From assembly GCF_000142905.1 (NCBI RefSeq), contig NW_013657679.1, positions 64,657 through 128,656 on the forward strand: a stretch of 64,000 nucleotides of DNA. The letters are read 5' to 3'. The notes under the pieces were generated by a model that worked only from the letters and a program-made list of their open reading frames with translations, made no database searches and was not told where the DNA came from. Below are positions 41,180-51,045 of the stretch, in pieces. This DNA comes from Thecamonas trahens ATCC 50062 (taxonomy: Eukaryota > Apusozoa > Apusomonadida > Apusomonadidae). The position numbers and the translations under genes were made by a program. Each line of letters begins with the position of its first letter. Positions within the stretch are counted from its first letter, which is position 1.

Positions 41180-42715
41180 CTAAGGCTCTATCGTGCCGTC
41201 GGTGAGGAGGAACTGGGTGACACGGAGCGTGCAGAAGGCATCCGAGGCCGCGTACATCAGCTGCTTGTGGGCAAGCGGCCAGGCGGACCAATCGGACATC
41301 TGCGCGCCCTTGCCAAGGCGCTTGCCAAAGATGAGGGCAACAAGAGCGCGGAGCGAGGCCGAAACAAAGCCGCGATCGCGGGCGAGTGGAACAAGGTCAA
41401 TAAAGCCGCGCGGCTCAAAGGAGCCGTACTCAGCCAGCCGGCCGAGGTCGCCGTGAACGCCCGGCGCATACTTGGGCACGTGGCTAGCCTCGAAGAGCGG
41501 GATGAGCGGCACAATCGTTCCGAGGACAAGAACAGGGATAATGTAGGTGATGCCCGATTCGAGGGCGAGCTGGACAATGGCCGTGGGATTGGGCGCCGCA
41601 CCCTTGATGTAGTTGGGCTGCCACTCGGTGTCAAAGCCGATCATGGTGGCGAGGCCTGTGGCAAAAGCGTTGAGGATCTTCTCGACAACGATGGCCATGG
41701 CAGCGGCCGACTCGACGATCTCGATGTGAGTCTCCAACTTGGAGAGACGAAAGAGCGGTAGCTCGTTGATGTTGGCCTTGGTGATACGCTTCTCAGCGTG
41801 GATCCAGTAGAGGTGGGACTTCGCGCCCTCGAGCGACGGCATGGTCTTGCCGCACTCGGGACAGACGATCTTGCCGCGATGGCCAACAGCACGGGCATGG
41901 GCTCGCAACGCCTCATCTGACCCGGTCTTCTTGCAGTCGGAGCACTTGTGTTGCTTGTGAAGGTGTTGGACACGCTCGTCGTCGGTGAGAAACACTTCGC
42001 TGCAGTACTTGCACGGCGTACCCTCGTAGTCGCCGAGCACGTGGTCGGCTTCGGTGACACTGACCAGTTTGCAGCCCTCACTCGAGCTCCCAGGCGGATA
42101 CAAATAAATAATGCTCCCACCCCTCCGAATGCTCATATCAAGCAAAGACATGATGTCCGAACCAAAGATGACGGCCCAGTACGGCTTGACCGAGCCCACG
42201 GCGTTGAGCATGATGTCGGCGGCGACCTCGCCGCCTCCATCAAGCTGAAAGTAAGCGGTGATGGTAAGGACAAAGCGGACACGCATCGGCTCCCACTCTT
42301 CAGGAGGTGCAGCATCGACTGAGCCCAGATGCTTGATGTAGAGCTTGTCCCGAACGTCCTTGGGCAGATGGTTGAGACCGATGATGGAAGTGGTCGAAGC
42401 CGTTGAGATCAGAGCATTGAACAGCATCCGAGCAGGCGCTGGCACGCCCACATCCACCGCAATCCTCGCCCGTGCAGCACTTGTTGTACTCTTTGGATGC
42501 GTTGCGAAACCAGACACAGATGTCCGTTCAAGCATGGGGAACGCGGTCCGCCACGTGGCTTCCTGCTCGCGTCCTGCACCCGCGCCTGCATCTGCTGACG
42601 ACGATGCCGGCGCCGAAGATGCCGCTGTGCCTGCTCCGCCATTCTTCCTTCCATTGCTTCCGCCCCTCTGGCCTTTGCCTCTACGTTTGCCTCTCCGCGA
42701 GCCTCTGCCTGGCAT
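41180..42715 (-). CDS. DEDDy 3'-5' exonuclease-domain protein with zinc fingers
   Basis: 511 residues from ATG 42715. The first 55 are Arg/Gly/Lys-rich then Ala/Ser-rich (MPGRGSRRGKRRGKGQRGG). A middle domain (about 90-200) is unassigned. Zinc-finger-like Cys/His sets follow at about 215-300: CKYC..HLHKQH, CSDC..HARAVGH and CPEC..HLYWIH. The C-terminus is a WRN/Rrp6-type exonuclease: exo I IGFDTEWQP gives Asp and Glu, GVHGDLGRLAEYG gives the second Asp, and LMYAASDAFCTLRV is exo III with Tyr and Asp four residues apart. All four metal ligands and the Tyr are present, so it should be an active 3'-5' nuclease. Substrate unknown; the fingers suggest nucleic-acid binding. Confidence 0.85.
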   Translation of the reverse strand: MPGRGSRRGKRRGKGQRGGSNGRKNGGAGTAASSAPASSSADAGAGAGREQEATWRTAFPMLERTSVSGFATHPKSTTSAARARIAVDVGVPAPARMLFNALISTASTTSIIGLNHLPKDVRDKLYIKHLGSVDAAPPEEWEPMRVRFVLTITAYFQLDGGGEVAADIMLNAVGSVKPYWAVIFGSDIMSLLDMSIRRGGSIIYLYPPGSSSEGCKLVSVTEADHVLGDYEGTPCKYCSEVFLTDDERVQHLHKQHKCSDCKKTGSDEALRAHARAVGHRGKIVCPECGKTMPSLEGAKSHLYWIHAEKRITKANINELPLFRLSKLETHIEIVESAAAMAIVVEKILNAFATGLATMIGFDTEWQPNYIKGAAPNPTAIVQLALESGITYIIPVLVLGTIVPLIPLFEASHVPKYAPGVHGDLGRLAEYGSFEPRGFIDLVPLARDRGFVSASLRALVALIFGKRLGKGAQMSDWSAWPLAHKQLMYAASDAFCTLRVTQFLLTDGTIEP

Positions 42716-42760
42716 GTGGGAGAAAGAGTCGAGTGTGTGTGTGTGGTGGGGGAGGACGTC

Positions 42761-42872
42761 AGTAGGCGGCGATCGAGGGCAGTAGGCGGCGATCGAGGGC
42801 AGTAGGCGGCGATCGAGGGCAGTAGGCGGCGATCGAGGGCAGTAGGCGGCGACCGAGGGCAGTAGGCGGCGA
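42761..42872. repeat. 20-bp tandem repeat, about 5.6 copies
   Basis: Unit AGTAGGCGGCGATCGAGGGC: four perfect copies (42761-42840), one with a single change (GACCGAGG, 42841-42860) and a partial copy. It lies 45 bp upstream of the start codon of the leftward exonuclease gene. Confidence 0.97.
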
Positions 42873-42962
42873 GTCGCAGTGGAGAAGGGATACGGTCAAG
42901 ATGTTAGAGGCAGTGTAGGTGGTATAAGACAATAAGCATTCATTTCATTCGGTATCATGTGG

Positions 42963-43250
42963 ATCCCCATCTCCATCACTGTCCCCGATCTCCCTCCCCA
43001 CCCCGATCACCACCACCCCATTCCCCCACACCCTGCCAACCACCATCCATCCACCATCACACCACCACCACCACCACCACCACCACCACCACCACCACCA
43101 CATCCCCATCTACTCATCCTACCCATCCCCATCTCCATCACTGTCCCCGATCTCCCTCCCACCCGATCACCACCACCCCATTCCCCCACACCCTGCCAAC
43201 CACCATCCATCCACCATCACACCACCACCACCACCACCACCACACACCAC
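42963..43250. repeat. Duplicated ~105-bp segment with (CCA)n arrays
   Basis: The segment at 42963-43090 (CCCCATCTCCATCACTGTCC onward, ending in (CAC)n) recurs at 43125-43250 with a one- or two-base difference in a C-run. The unit spacing is 162 bp. The remainder of 43250-43382, up to the next start, is pyrimidine-rich with (CA)n. No gene is supported in the duplicated region. Confidence 0.85.
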
Positions 43251-43382
43251 ACACCACACACACCACTCCACCCCCCGCCACACACACACACACACTTTCC
43301 CCCTCCACCATCCCCCCCCCACTCGTGCCACACACAGGCATCCTCAGGTTGGACACGTAGGAGACAGACAGTGACAGAGACC

Positions 43383-44273
43383 ATGTCCGAGGTTGTGGCC
43401 ATGGACGTGGAGAGCAGCGGCAAGGCCAAGGCCAAGGCCAAGAGCAAGGACAAGGCCAAGAGCAAGGACAAGAGCAAGGGCAAGGGGAAGGAGAAGAAGA
43501 GCAAGAAGATGGCTGACAACAAGAAAAAGCCCTCGTCGAGGAAGCGGGCCAGGGAGGAGGCATCGCCCGCAGCTGGCCAGGCTGCAGGGTCATCGTCAGC
43601 GGGCGAGCCATCGGCCGCCAAGAAGGCAAAGACTATCATGATGGAAGGTGATCTCTCCCATGCTATGCTGGCTGCCCAGAATGCTCGTGGCTTGGTTGTC
43701 TTTAAGGTCCCTCGTGGAACGCCGGTGGCCGACGTCACCTCGTCGCTGGCTGTCCGTCTTGCTGCTGATGACAATGATGATGATGACGGTGCTGCCCGTC
43801 TGGTCGAGGTCGAGGCCAAGGGCGGGAGCCTGGTGTGGGAGGAGGCTCCTGCACAGGATGTCGAGGCTATGCGCGTGCTTCTTCCAGAGCGCGCCCGCAT
43901 GGATCAGCCCGTCATGACCAACAAGGTCGTGCAGATGTTCTCGGCTCGCCGCGAGCACGACATCCCAGCTCTGCCGCTGGCGTCGGGCTCTAACGACGCC
44001 GCCGCCCCAGGCGCCGCTGATCTGCTTGCCGCAGCCATGAAGTTCCCCAAGAAGAAGCAGCTCGAAGGCCTCGGCCTCTGCTTTGTTCCGCTCGGCGCAA
44101 AGGCCGCCAATCTCGGCAAGGCTGCCAACAAGTCGGCCGCGCTGCCTGCCACCCCGCAGGCGTCCAAGGCCAAGGCCAAGGACAAGGACAAGACCAAGGA
44201 CAAGGCCAAGGCCAAGGACAAGACCAAGAAGAAGGACAAGGACAAGAAGAAGAAGAAGTCTAAGAAGAAGTAA
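43383..44273 (+). CDS. Lys-rich nuclear-type protein, possible RNA polymerase I A34-like
   Basis: 296 residues from ATG 43383 (MSEVVAMDVESSGKAKAK). Both ends are Lys/Ala/Asp low-complexity repeats (KAKSKDKAKSKDKSKGKGK; KDKTKKKDKDKKKKKSKKK at the end). The central 130 residues look folded: ARGLVVFKVPRGTPVADVTS, then an acidic loop, LVEVEAKGGSLVWEEAPAQD and VLLPERARMDQPVMTNKVVQ. A LxxxKVP opening, a dimerisation-like beta domain and a Lys-rich tail is the layout of the A34.5/POLR1G subunit of RNA polymerase I, but identity is not secure. Nuclear or nucleolar location is likely. It ends 14 bp from the convergent NUBPL gene. Confidence 0.75.
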   Translation: MSEVVAMDVESSGKAKAKAKSKDKAKSKDKSKGKGKEKKSKKMADNKKKPSSRKRAREEASPAAGQAAGSSSAGEPSAAKKAKTIMMEGDLSHAMLAAQNARGLVVFKVPRGTPVADVTSSLAVRLAADDNDDDDGAARLVEVEAKGGSLVWEEAPAQDVEAMRVLLPERARMDQPVMTNKVVQMFSARREHDIPALPLASGSNDAAAPGAADLLAAAMKFPKKKQLEGLGLCFVPLGAKAANLGKAANKSAALPATPQASKAKAKDKDKTKDKAKAKDKTKKKDKDKKKKKSKKK

Positions 44274-44287
44274 AACCCTCCTCCCCA

Positions 44288-45193
44288 TCATCGCCGCGGC
44301 TGTAGACCAGCCTCCAGCGCGTCGAGGAGCTGGCTGGCAATGCGGACGTACGCCTGCGCAGCCTCGGACTGCGGATCGGCCACCACAATTGGCGTGCCGG
44401 CATCCGCCGCGGCCCGCACACCGGACGAGAGCGGCAGCTGGCCGAGCAGCGGAACCGGGTCGCCGTCGACAGCGGCGTTAAGCTTGTCGAGCCCGCCAGC
44501 GCCAAACACATCGTCACGCTCGCCGCACGACGGGCACGTGTAGTACGCCATGTTCTCCACCAGGCCCAAAAGCGGGACCCGGAGCTTGCGGAACATGTTG
44601 GCGCCCTTGATTGCGTCGACAACCGCCACCTCCTGCGGCGTCGACACGATGACCGCGCCCGAGAGCGGGACCTCCTGGGTGAGTGTGAGCAGGGCATCGC
44701 CGGTCCCTGGCGGAGTGTCGATGACCAAGATCTCTGTCGGGCCCCATTCGACGCCCCACACCAGCTGCTTGACCATGGACATGACCATCGGACCACGCCA
44801 CACCGCCGGCTGCGCCGCCTCGTCCATGAGAAAGCCGAGCGAGGAGGTGGCCACACCGTAGTTGATCACGGGATCCAGCAGCTTTGTCTCGGCATCCATG
44901 GCCGGCGGTTCAACAGACTTGACGTTCATCATAGTTGGCAGCGAAGGACCAAACACATCCACATCGGCCAGCCCCACCCGCATCTTGCACGCCGTCGCCA
45001 GCGCCAGCGCCACATTCACCGCCACCGTCGACTTGCCCACGCCGCCCTTGCCGGACGCCACCGCCACCACATGCCGCGGCAGTCTCCGCCGCTGTCCCCG
45101 CCCACGCGGCTCCGTAGCAGCACTACCGGTATGTCTCCGCATCCATGTCTGCACCACTCGTTGCCTGTACCCGCCCAGAACAACCCCAAGCAT
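44288..45193 (-). CDS. NUBPL: Mrp/NBP35-family Fe-S assembly P-loop ATPase (Ind1/NUBPL-like)
   Basis: 301 residues. Ind1/NUBPL delivers Fe-S clusters to respiratory complex I in mitochondria. An Arg-rich leader (MLGVVLGGYRQRVVQTWMRR) precedes VVAVASGKGGVGKST, a deviant Walker A with the extra Lys. DVDVFGPSLPTMM, VIDTPPGTGD and VSTPQEVAVVDAIKGA are family motifs. The cluster-binding CxxC is YTCPSCGERDDVFG near residue 219. Nar1/Nbp35-type N-terminal Cys motifs are absent, favouring Ind1 over the cytosolic NBP35/CFD1. Single frame, full length. The start at 45193 is the first ATG of the leader. Confidence 0.92.
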   Translation of the reverse strand: MLGVVLGGYRQRVVQTWMRRHTGSAATEPRGRGQRRRLPRHVVAVASGKGGVGKSTVAVNVALALATACKMRVGLADVDVFGPSLPTMMNVKSVEPPAMDAETKLLDPVINYGVATSSLGFLMDEAAQPAVWRGPMVMSMVKQLVWGVEWGPTEILVIDTPPGTGDALLTLTQEVPLSGAVIVSTPQEVAVVDAIKGANMFRKLRVPLLGLVENMAYYTCPSCGERDDVFGAGGLDKLNAAVDGDPVPLLGQLPLSSGVRAAADAGTPIVVADPQSEAAQAYVRIASQLLDALEAGLQPRR

Positions 45194-45456
45194 CGGTCAC
45201 TGCCGCGTCGAGTGAGTCGCCCACCTCCAGCCACCACTCGCCGCCCGCTCGCCGCCCGCTCACTCGCCGCCACGCTCGCCACAAGACACGCCCGACTTCT
45301 CGCCGCAAGCCAAACAGCTCGCCCGCCCAACCGGCTCGATCGATGGTTGCTTAGCCATCAGCATGGCCATCAACCTTGTTTATCACATTGCTGCACTAAT
45401 CCCTGACCGCCACGATCCCCCCCCCCCCCCCTCTCTGACAAGGTCGAGCCCTCGTC

Positions 45457-46155
45457 TCATTCCCTCTGTTCAGCAGCAATGGCGTCGATGACAGAGCGGA
45501 CATGCAGCCGCATGGCGACAAGCCGATCCGGCCGAGCGGTGACTGGCTCGCCGGCGGCGATGCAGTGCGCAAAGTGAAGGAGATACACACCGCAGTCGTA
45601 GCCGTTACGCTGCTGCGGCGTGTTGCGGTCAGCCACAAACGATGCCTCATTGCTGACCGGCGGATCTGCGTTGTAGGTGACGAAAAAGTCGACGACAGCT
45701 GCGATGTCGGCTGCCGCCGCCGCGTTGCACCCGCCAGCAGAGTCGTAGTGACGATACGTCCGATCTTCAGCCGAGTACACCAAGAGCGACCAGTGCGAGC
45801 CACCGATGTGATCTGTGAGCGAAGTCTTGTCATTGACGGCAATGACAATCTGTTTAGCCTTGCCGAGGCCGAGCGGCTCAAACGATGGTGCGAGCATGCT
45901 GGGATCAGGCACAGCGGTCATGAGAAAGACAGTGGCTGGCGGAAGAAAGACAACCGGAAGTCCATCGCCATCGCCATCGCCATCGCCATCGCCACCCGCC
46001 ACCACATCTCTAACCAGATACTCAAAGTAGAACGAGATGATGTTGTCGTTGAGCCACGCCCCGTCGTCAAGCAGCTCGAGCTCGCTCTGCAGCAAAGTTG
46101 TCCCACCAAGTGTACACAGTCCCACGCGGCCACTTTGCTTCTTCTCTGCTGCCAT
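45457..46155 (-). CDS. SENP8: NEDD8-specific protease (SENP8/DEN1-type C48 peptidase)
   Basis: 232 residues, close to human SENP8 (212). The enzyme processes NEDD8 precursor and removes NEDD8 from targets. ELLDDGAWLNDNIISFYFEY is the family start. The catalytic triad is His in GGSHWSLLVY, Asp in YRHYDSAGG and Cys in RNGYDCGVYLL, with the oxyanion Gln in TPQQRNG. A (GD)n run encoded by a GCCATC hexanucleotide array (about 45965-45996) is inserted between the first helix and LPVVFLPPATVFL. Start is ATG 46155 (MAAEKKQSGRVG). Complete and in one frame. The region 45194-45456 between this gene and NUBPL holds no gene. Confidence 0.93.
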   Translation of the reverse strand: MAAEKKQSGRVGLCTLGGTTLLQSELELLDDGAWLNDNIISFYFEYLVRDVVAGGDGDGDGDGDGLPVVFLPPATVFLMTAVPDPSMLAPSFEPLGLGKAKQIVIAVNDKTSLTDHIGGSHWSLLVYSAEDRTYRHYDSAGGCNAAAAADIAAVVDFFVTYNADPPVSNEASFVADRNTPQQRNGYDCGVYLLHFAHCIAAGEPVTARPDRLVAMRLHVRSVIDAIAAEQRE

Positions 46156-46730
46156 ATCCGTTGTCCTCCTCTACTTCCGAGCTTCCAAGTCAGGTGTCGT
46201 GGCTCATCTCGTCGTATGTGCGTCTGAGGCCAAAGCAAAGCAAACGTCCCATGGAGCACGGTGATCACCATTTGCCATAGTCCGTATCGGACTTTGGATT
46301 GGGGGCGTAGCACTTGCCATCGGATGACCTCGCCACAGCGGGGGCAAGCACCGATGATGATGTAAGTCCGATATGCGACAGATCACATTGCCATCTACCT
46401 CACGACAAAGTTATATACGTTTAAGCATGGTATTTCTCTTGCTCTTCCTCTAATCCTGGCCAAGTCACCTGTGGCAACTTCCTCTGCCGGTCTCCAGCTC
46501 ATCTAGCATCAACTGCCACATTCCATCGCCATGGCAAGCACTACCCATGCCTATCCCGGCACATCCATCATCATCATCATCATCATCATCGTCATCGTCA
46601 GTTGTCACCACAATCTCGCCATGCCAGCTGCTGTGCGCCCAACCGTAGCCACTCCCCTCTGCCTTTGCCCGAGCGCAGAGTGTGCACCACCCCTCTCCCT
46701 CCCCCCTCCTCCCCCCCCCGGACACTAACC
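46156..46730. other. Divergent promoter region of SENP8 and RAD9 genes
   Basis: No gene is supported. The stretch contains (ATC)n at about 46565-46598 and a pyrimidine tract before the RAD9 start. Short open frames here have no homology. Confidence 0.5.
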
Positions 46731-48181
46731 ATGGTGCTCCTTCTACGAGCCACTCTCACCGGCACCCTCCGCCCCTTTGCCCGCATGATCCAATGCATGG
46801 CCCGTGTGGGCGAAGATGTGTCCATTGAGGCCCACCCTGGCGAGGTACGAAAAAGGTCGTGGTTCTGCCCCCTCCTCCTCTCCCCCTCCCGCCAACCCTA
46901 CTCACCCCCCCTCCCCCTCCTCCGTGGACACAGTTCATCATGAGGACCATCAACGGAGCGCGGTCTGCCTACTTTTCGTTCTCCATGCGTTCCGGCTTCT
47001 TTGCGGCGTATGAGGTGATGCTCAGAAGCGGTGAGCCCCTGAAGGTCAAGGTCATGGCCAAGGCTCTCCTCGCGGTCTTCCGCTCATCGGCCAAGGTGAG
47101 CAAAGTCGCCTCTTGCACCCTCACCATTACCGATGACAGAGTCATATTTGTCCTCTTGGCTCCTTCGGGCCTGACCAAGGTCTACCGCATCTCCTACGAG
47201 GTCTCCGAGAACATGCTCGCCGTCTACGAGACGACCACCGCGCCCAACTCGTTCGTTCTCGCCCCACGCCTCCTTGCCGCTGCCATCGGCACTTTTCCGG
47301 CCTCTCTGCAGGACGCCACGCTCGAACTGGCTCCAAACAAGGTCCAGCTTGCCTCACACATCGAAGCAAGCGATGCCGTCGGTCTGCCCTCGGGCTCGGC
47401 CCGGACCAGCACCCAGACCCATGTCACCCTCGACACCTCTCACTTTGAGCACTACATGCTTGCTCCTGACGGTGTGAGCATCACCTTTTGCCTCAAGGAG
47501 CTCAAGGCCATGCTTGCCTTTGCAGAGTTTACCGGCTCGCCGCTGCGGACCTACGTCCACGGCCCGGGCCTCCCGATCATCTTTTCCATCACCGTTGCCA
47601 ACACCTTTGCTGCCGACTTTGTCATTGCCACCCTCATCAACGACGACGACAACGACCCGCCGGTTGTTCCGCGCCGGACCACCGCTGCACCACCGGCAGA
47701 CGTCGCAGTTGTCTCGTCGAGCGCAGCGAGTTCGGGCTACGCCGCCTCGGGCACAGGCGCCGTGCAAATGGACATCGAGACCTCGGGCGCCGGCCCGACG
47801 CTGCCTCACAGCCCGGGCTCGGCTGGTGCCTCGGCGCCGCAGCTCTTCCAGGCCTCGCCGGCTTCGCTCGGCCTTGCGGGCCTCTCGGCGGTCTCGGGTC
47901 GCGAGTACGCAGCTTCGTCATCGCAGCACTCGCCGTCGCTCGGTTCGCACACACTCCGCCCCGGCCTGGGCGTCACGCCGTCGCGGCCGGCTTTGCCGCG
48001 GCCGTCGCTCGTCGCCTCGCAGCTGCATGAGCCGTCGCCGCTGCAGTCGTCACAGCTGAAGCGGCGTCGGCCGCAGGCCTACGCCTCGGCCTCGGACGAC
48101 GACGCTGAGAGCGACGACGGATCGGTCGAGGCCACCCCGCCGCCGCCGGACCTTAAGCGCGCGCGCGGGCTGGGGCATTGA
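46731..48181 (+). CDS. RAD9: RAD9 checkpoint clamp subunit
   Basis: Exons 46731-46844 and 46934-48181 (donor GTACGA, acceptor ACAG) give 453 residues. RAD9 with HUS1 and RAD1 forms the PCNA-like 9-1-1 clamp loaded at damaged DNA to activate ATR signalling. The junction reads SIEAHPGEFIMRTINGARSA, matching the first PCNA-like strands. AKALLAVFRSSAKVSKVASC and GVSITFCLKELKAMLAFAEF are strongly RAD9-like, and the second PCNA fold ends with FVIATLINDDD near residue 300. The C-terminal 150 residues form a Ser/Ala/Pro-rich disordered tail, as in other RAD9 proteins, where it is phosphorylated and binds TopBP1; it ends with KRARGLGH, a possible nuclear signal. Confidence 0.9.
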
Positions 48182-48211
48182 CCGCACCCGGCCTGCCCAT
48201 TCACACTTGCA

Positions 48212-50743
48212 TCATACATGCCTGCTCTCCGGCACCCCGTACCGTTCGGCATAGAGCTTGGCCATGTTGGGGTTGCCGAGCTTCCGCGCAATCGGCATGG
48301 CCTGGAAGGCAGAGGTTGGAAACGCTGGCACGAGGTCGATGCCCGACCGCGGGAAGACCCACTCGAGGAGCCTGAAGAAGATAAAGTCGAGCGCCATGAG
48401 CATGCAGAAGAGCTTGCCGGCCCACAGGCCGCAACCGTAGTACCGCCGGAAGCGCTCGATGAGCGGGACCGGCTCGGCGCTCATCATCTTGTCGTAGACA
48501 ACCTCGGTCCGCGCCGCCACGTCGTTCCAGTTGTACATGTTGCGGACTGCGCCGTGGAACTCGTACGGCTGCACATCGTGGACCTCAGCAATAGCCTCGT
48601 CGAGCCGCGCAATGAGGTCGCCCGGCTCGGGATCGGCCAGCTTGATCATGTGCTCCGGCAGAACCTCGGGCACGCCGCCGACCCGGGTTGAGACAACCAG
48701 CAGGCCGCACGAGACAGCCTCGACAATGGCAATGCAAAACGCTTCGGTGAGCGACGAGTTGAGAAAGATGTCGCCGCGGACGAGCACGTCGCGGACGTCC
48801 TCGTGCGCTACTTCGCCGAGAACCTCGACCCGGTCGTGGAGCTGGAACTCCTCCAGCATCTCCTCCAGCGCCAGCATCTTGTCGCCGTCGCCACCGATGA
48901 TCCAAGAGACTTGCGGGTACGCCTCACAGATGCGCGGAATGATCTGGATGACTAGATCGACTCCCTTGCGGTAGACTAGCCGCGACATGACCACAATCGT
49001 GATCCGCGAGTGGTCCTTGGCTGCCGGGTTTGGCCGAAACACCGTCGTGTCCACTGCGTTGGGAATAACCGACACATCGCGCGGATCGAGCTGCGCCCGC
49101 AGCACCGTGTTCTCCTTGGAGGTGTACGAGACGCAGATGACGTGGTCAATGTCCGAGAGCGTGAACTTGAGCACTTTGTTCATGTGGATCGACGACGCGT
49201 CGTGAAAGCCAAACAGCGAGTGGTCGGTGAAACACACCTTGTAGCCCATTGTCCGCCCATGCAGGATCGCCTCGTGGCACATGCACGAGAAAGCGCCATG
49301 CCCATGCACAATCTGCACCTGCTCGCGGATAAAGACGTTGCGGAGGAGCGGGAACATCGAGAAGAGCGACGGAAAGGCAGACTGCTGGTAGACGGGCATG
49401 AACGGGAGATGGTACACCTTGAGCCCGTTGGTTAGCATCCGCACCCCGTGCCGCGAGTTGTAGGCGTGCGTCACAATAATGACCTTGTGCCCGCGCGCAA
49501 GCAAACATTGTGAAAGCTGGTACAGGTGCGACTCAACGCCGCCAAACCGGGGGTAGAAAAAGTCGCAGACCATGGCAATCGAGTACGTCTCGCGCACGTC
49601 TTTGCTCGCACCGACGCGGACCGGCGGCAGCGACCGCGCCGTCACAAACGGCGAGACGCCCGCGCCCGACGTCCCGCCGCTGCTCCCGCCCAGCCCTAGC
49701 GTGGCAAGGTCTACCCCGTCCAAACTCGGCGAAATGAGCGGCGGGACAAGAAGCTCGGGCCGCAAGCTCGGCTCGACTCCCACATACCTCGCGCGCCCCG
49801 CAGACGTCTCCACTTCATCGCCGTGGTCAAGCATCGAGAGCGGGACGCCGACCCGCGGCGGGAGGCCAACTGGCTCATCGTCATCGTCCTCCTCGTCGTC
49901 GTCGTCAAACTCGGAGAACACCGGCCGCGCATGCAGTGCAACAGACCGGGACGATGCTGTAGACGTCGATGCTGCTGACGACATCCGCGCGCTCGACCGC
50001 AGCGACGCAGCTCGGCTTGCTCCGCCGGGCTGGTCGCGCTCGTACTCGCGCTCGCGTTGGCGTCGTCTCCGCCGCCGCCGCTGCTGACTCGACCCAACCA
50101 ATACCTCGCCGCCGTCACCCGAGCCCGAGCCTGAGCCCACGCCAGATGGCCCCAGAACCCGCATCTGCGTGCCAGCGCTCTGCCCGACGCCCGATCGCGA
50201 GCTCCGCGAGCTCTGCGTCCCACCGCTTTCAGAGCACGAGCTCGAGCCCGAGTCCGAGGCTGACGACAGGCCCGAGCCCGATCCCGAGTCTGAGTGAGAC
50301 GACGAGTCAGACTCCCTGCCGTTGTTGCTTCCCAAGCGAGCATCGCCGTTGTACGCGTTGTACTCGCCATCATCGTCATCGTCCTCGTCGTCTAGCATCT
50401 CGTACGCAGTCTGCACACCAAACACAGGCTCCGACTCGTCGGAAATATCCGAGTCTGGCCCACGATCTTGCCCCACTGCAAGGGCTGCCGTTGTTGACGT
50501 GGCGGCCATGGGCGTTCCTGACGATGCCAGCAGCGACATGGTTGCTCTTGCTCCCGACTCAGGCGATGACGATTCCCGTGAGAGTCTTCCTTGTGGCAGC
50601 GAGCTATCTTCCCCCCACCACTCTCCAGACGAGCCATCTCCATCTCCGTCACCCCACAGTTCTTCATCGCCGCCATCTGCTCCGCCCTTGGAGGAGTTGT
50701 CCCCCACCACCACCAAGGCGCCCTTCTTGCCCGACTCGGCCAT
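48212..50743 (-). CDS. PIGA: PIG-A, GPI-anchor N-acetylglucosaminyltransferase catalytic subunit, with long N-terminal extension
   Basis: 843 residues in one frame; PIG-A is usually about 450-490. It transfers GlcNAc to phosphatidylinositol, the first step of GPI anchor synthesis, on the cytosolic ER face. The GT4 enzyme starts near residue 386: YSIAMVCDFFYPRFGGVESH, HGHGAFSCMCHEAILHGRTM, TDHSLFGFHD, then the E-x7-E motif in SSLTEAFCIAIVEA. A single membrane helix near the end (LFCMLMALDFIFFRLLEWVF) fits the family. The first 380 residues are Ser/Asp/Glu/Gly-rich and disordered, with RRRRRRQRERE, and have no equivalent in animal or yeast PIG-A. Internal ATGs exist, so the start could be later. 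Confidence 0.92.
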   Translation of the reverse strand: MAESGKKGALVVVGDNSSKGGADGGDEELWGDGDGDGSSGEWWGEDSSLPQGRLSRESSSPESGARATMSLLASSGTPMAATSTTAALAVGQDRGPDSDISDESEPVFGVQTAYEMLDDEDDDDDGEYNAYNGDARLGSNNGRESDSSSHSDSGSGSGLSSASDSGSSSCSESGGTQSSRSSRSGVGQSAGTQMRVLGPSGVGSGSGSGDGGEVLVGSSQQRRRRRRRQREREYERDQPGGASRAASLRSSARMSSAASTSTASSRSVALHARPVFSEFDDDDEEDDDDEPVGLPPRVGVPLSMLDHGDEVETSAGRARYVGVEPSLRPELLVPPLISPSLDGVDLATLGLGGSSGGTSGAGVSPFVTARSLPPVRVGASKDVRETYSIAMVCDFFYPRFGGVESHLYQLSQCLLARGHKVIIVTHAYNSRHGVRMLTNGLKVYHLPFMPVYQQSAFPSLFSMFPLLRNVFIREQVQIVHGHGAFSCMCHEAILHGRTMGYKVCFTDHSLFGFHDASSIHMNKVLKFTLSDIDHVICVSYTSKENTVLRAQLDPRDVSVIPNAVDTTVFRPNPAAKDHSRITIVVMSRLVYRKGVDLVIQIIPRICEAYPQVSWIIGGDGDKMLALEEMLEEFQLHDRVEVLGEVAHEDVRDVLVRGDIFLNSSLTEAFCIAIVEAVSCGLLVVSTRVGGVPEVLPEHMIKLADPEPGDLIARLDEAIAEVHDVQPYEFHGAVRNMYNWNDVAARTEVVYDKMMSAEPVPLIERFRRYYGCGLWAGKLFCMLMALDFIFFRLLEWVFPRSGIDLVPAFPTSAFQAMPIARKLGNPNMAKLYAERYGVPESRHV

Positions 50744-51045
50744 GACACAAACACCCGTTCACCAGTAGTTGACCAGTGTCTCCCTTCCCCTGTGGTACAG
50801 ATGTAACCCTATGTGTGTGGGTGGTGACGCAACAGTGTGCTGTTGAGCGAGGTGTGTGGCTTTGGCCGTGGGTCCTGGCCTGAGTCACCGTGTGGTGGGC
50901 ATGGGGGGGGGGGGGGGGGCGATCATGATCATGATCGCGATCGTGATCTTGATCCGAGTCGTGTTGCCAGTGCCAGCGCCCCGAGTCGAGTCGGACACGC
51001 GCACCGACCCCCTCTCGCACACACATCACTTCCTTGGCGACAGAG

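Noticed and set aside
42761-42872. 20-bp repeats as a CRISPR-like array
   Set aside because: There are no spacers between units; the genome is eukaryotic and there are no cas genes.
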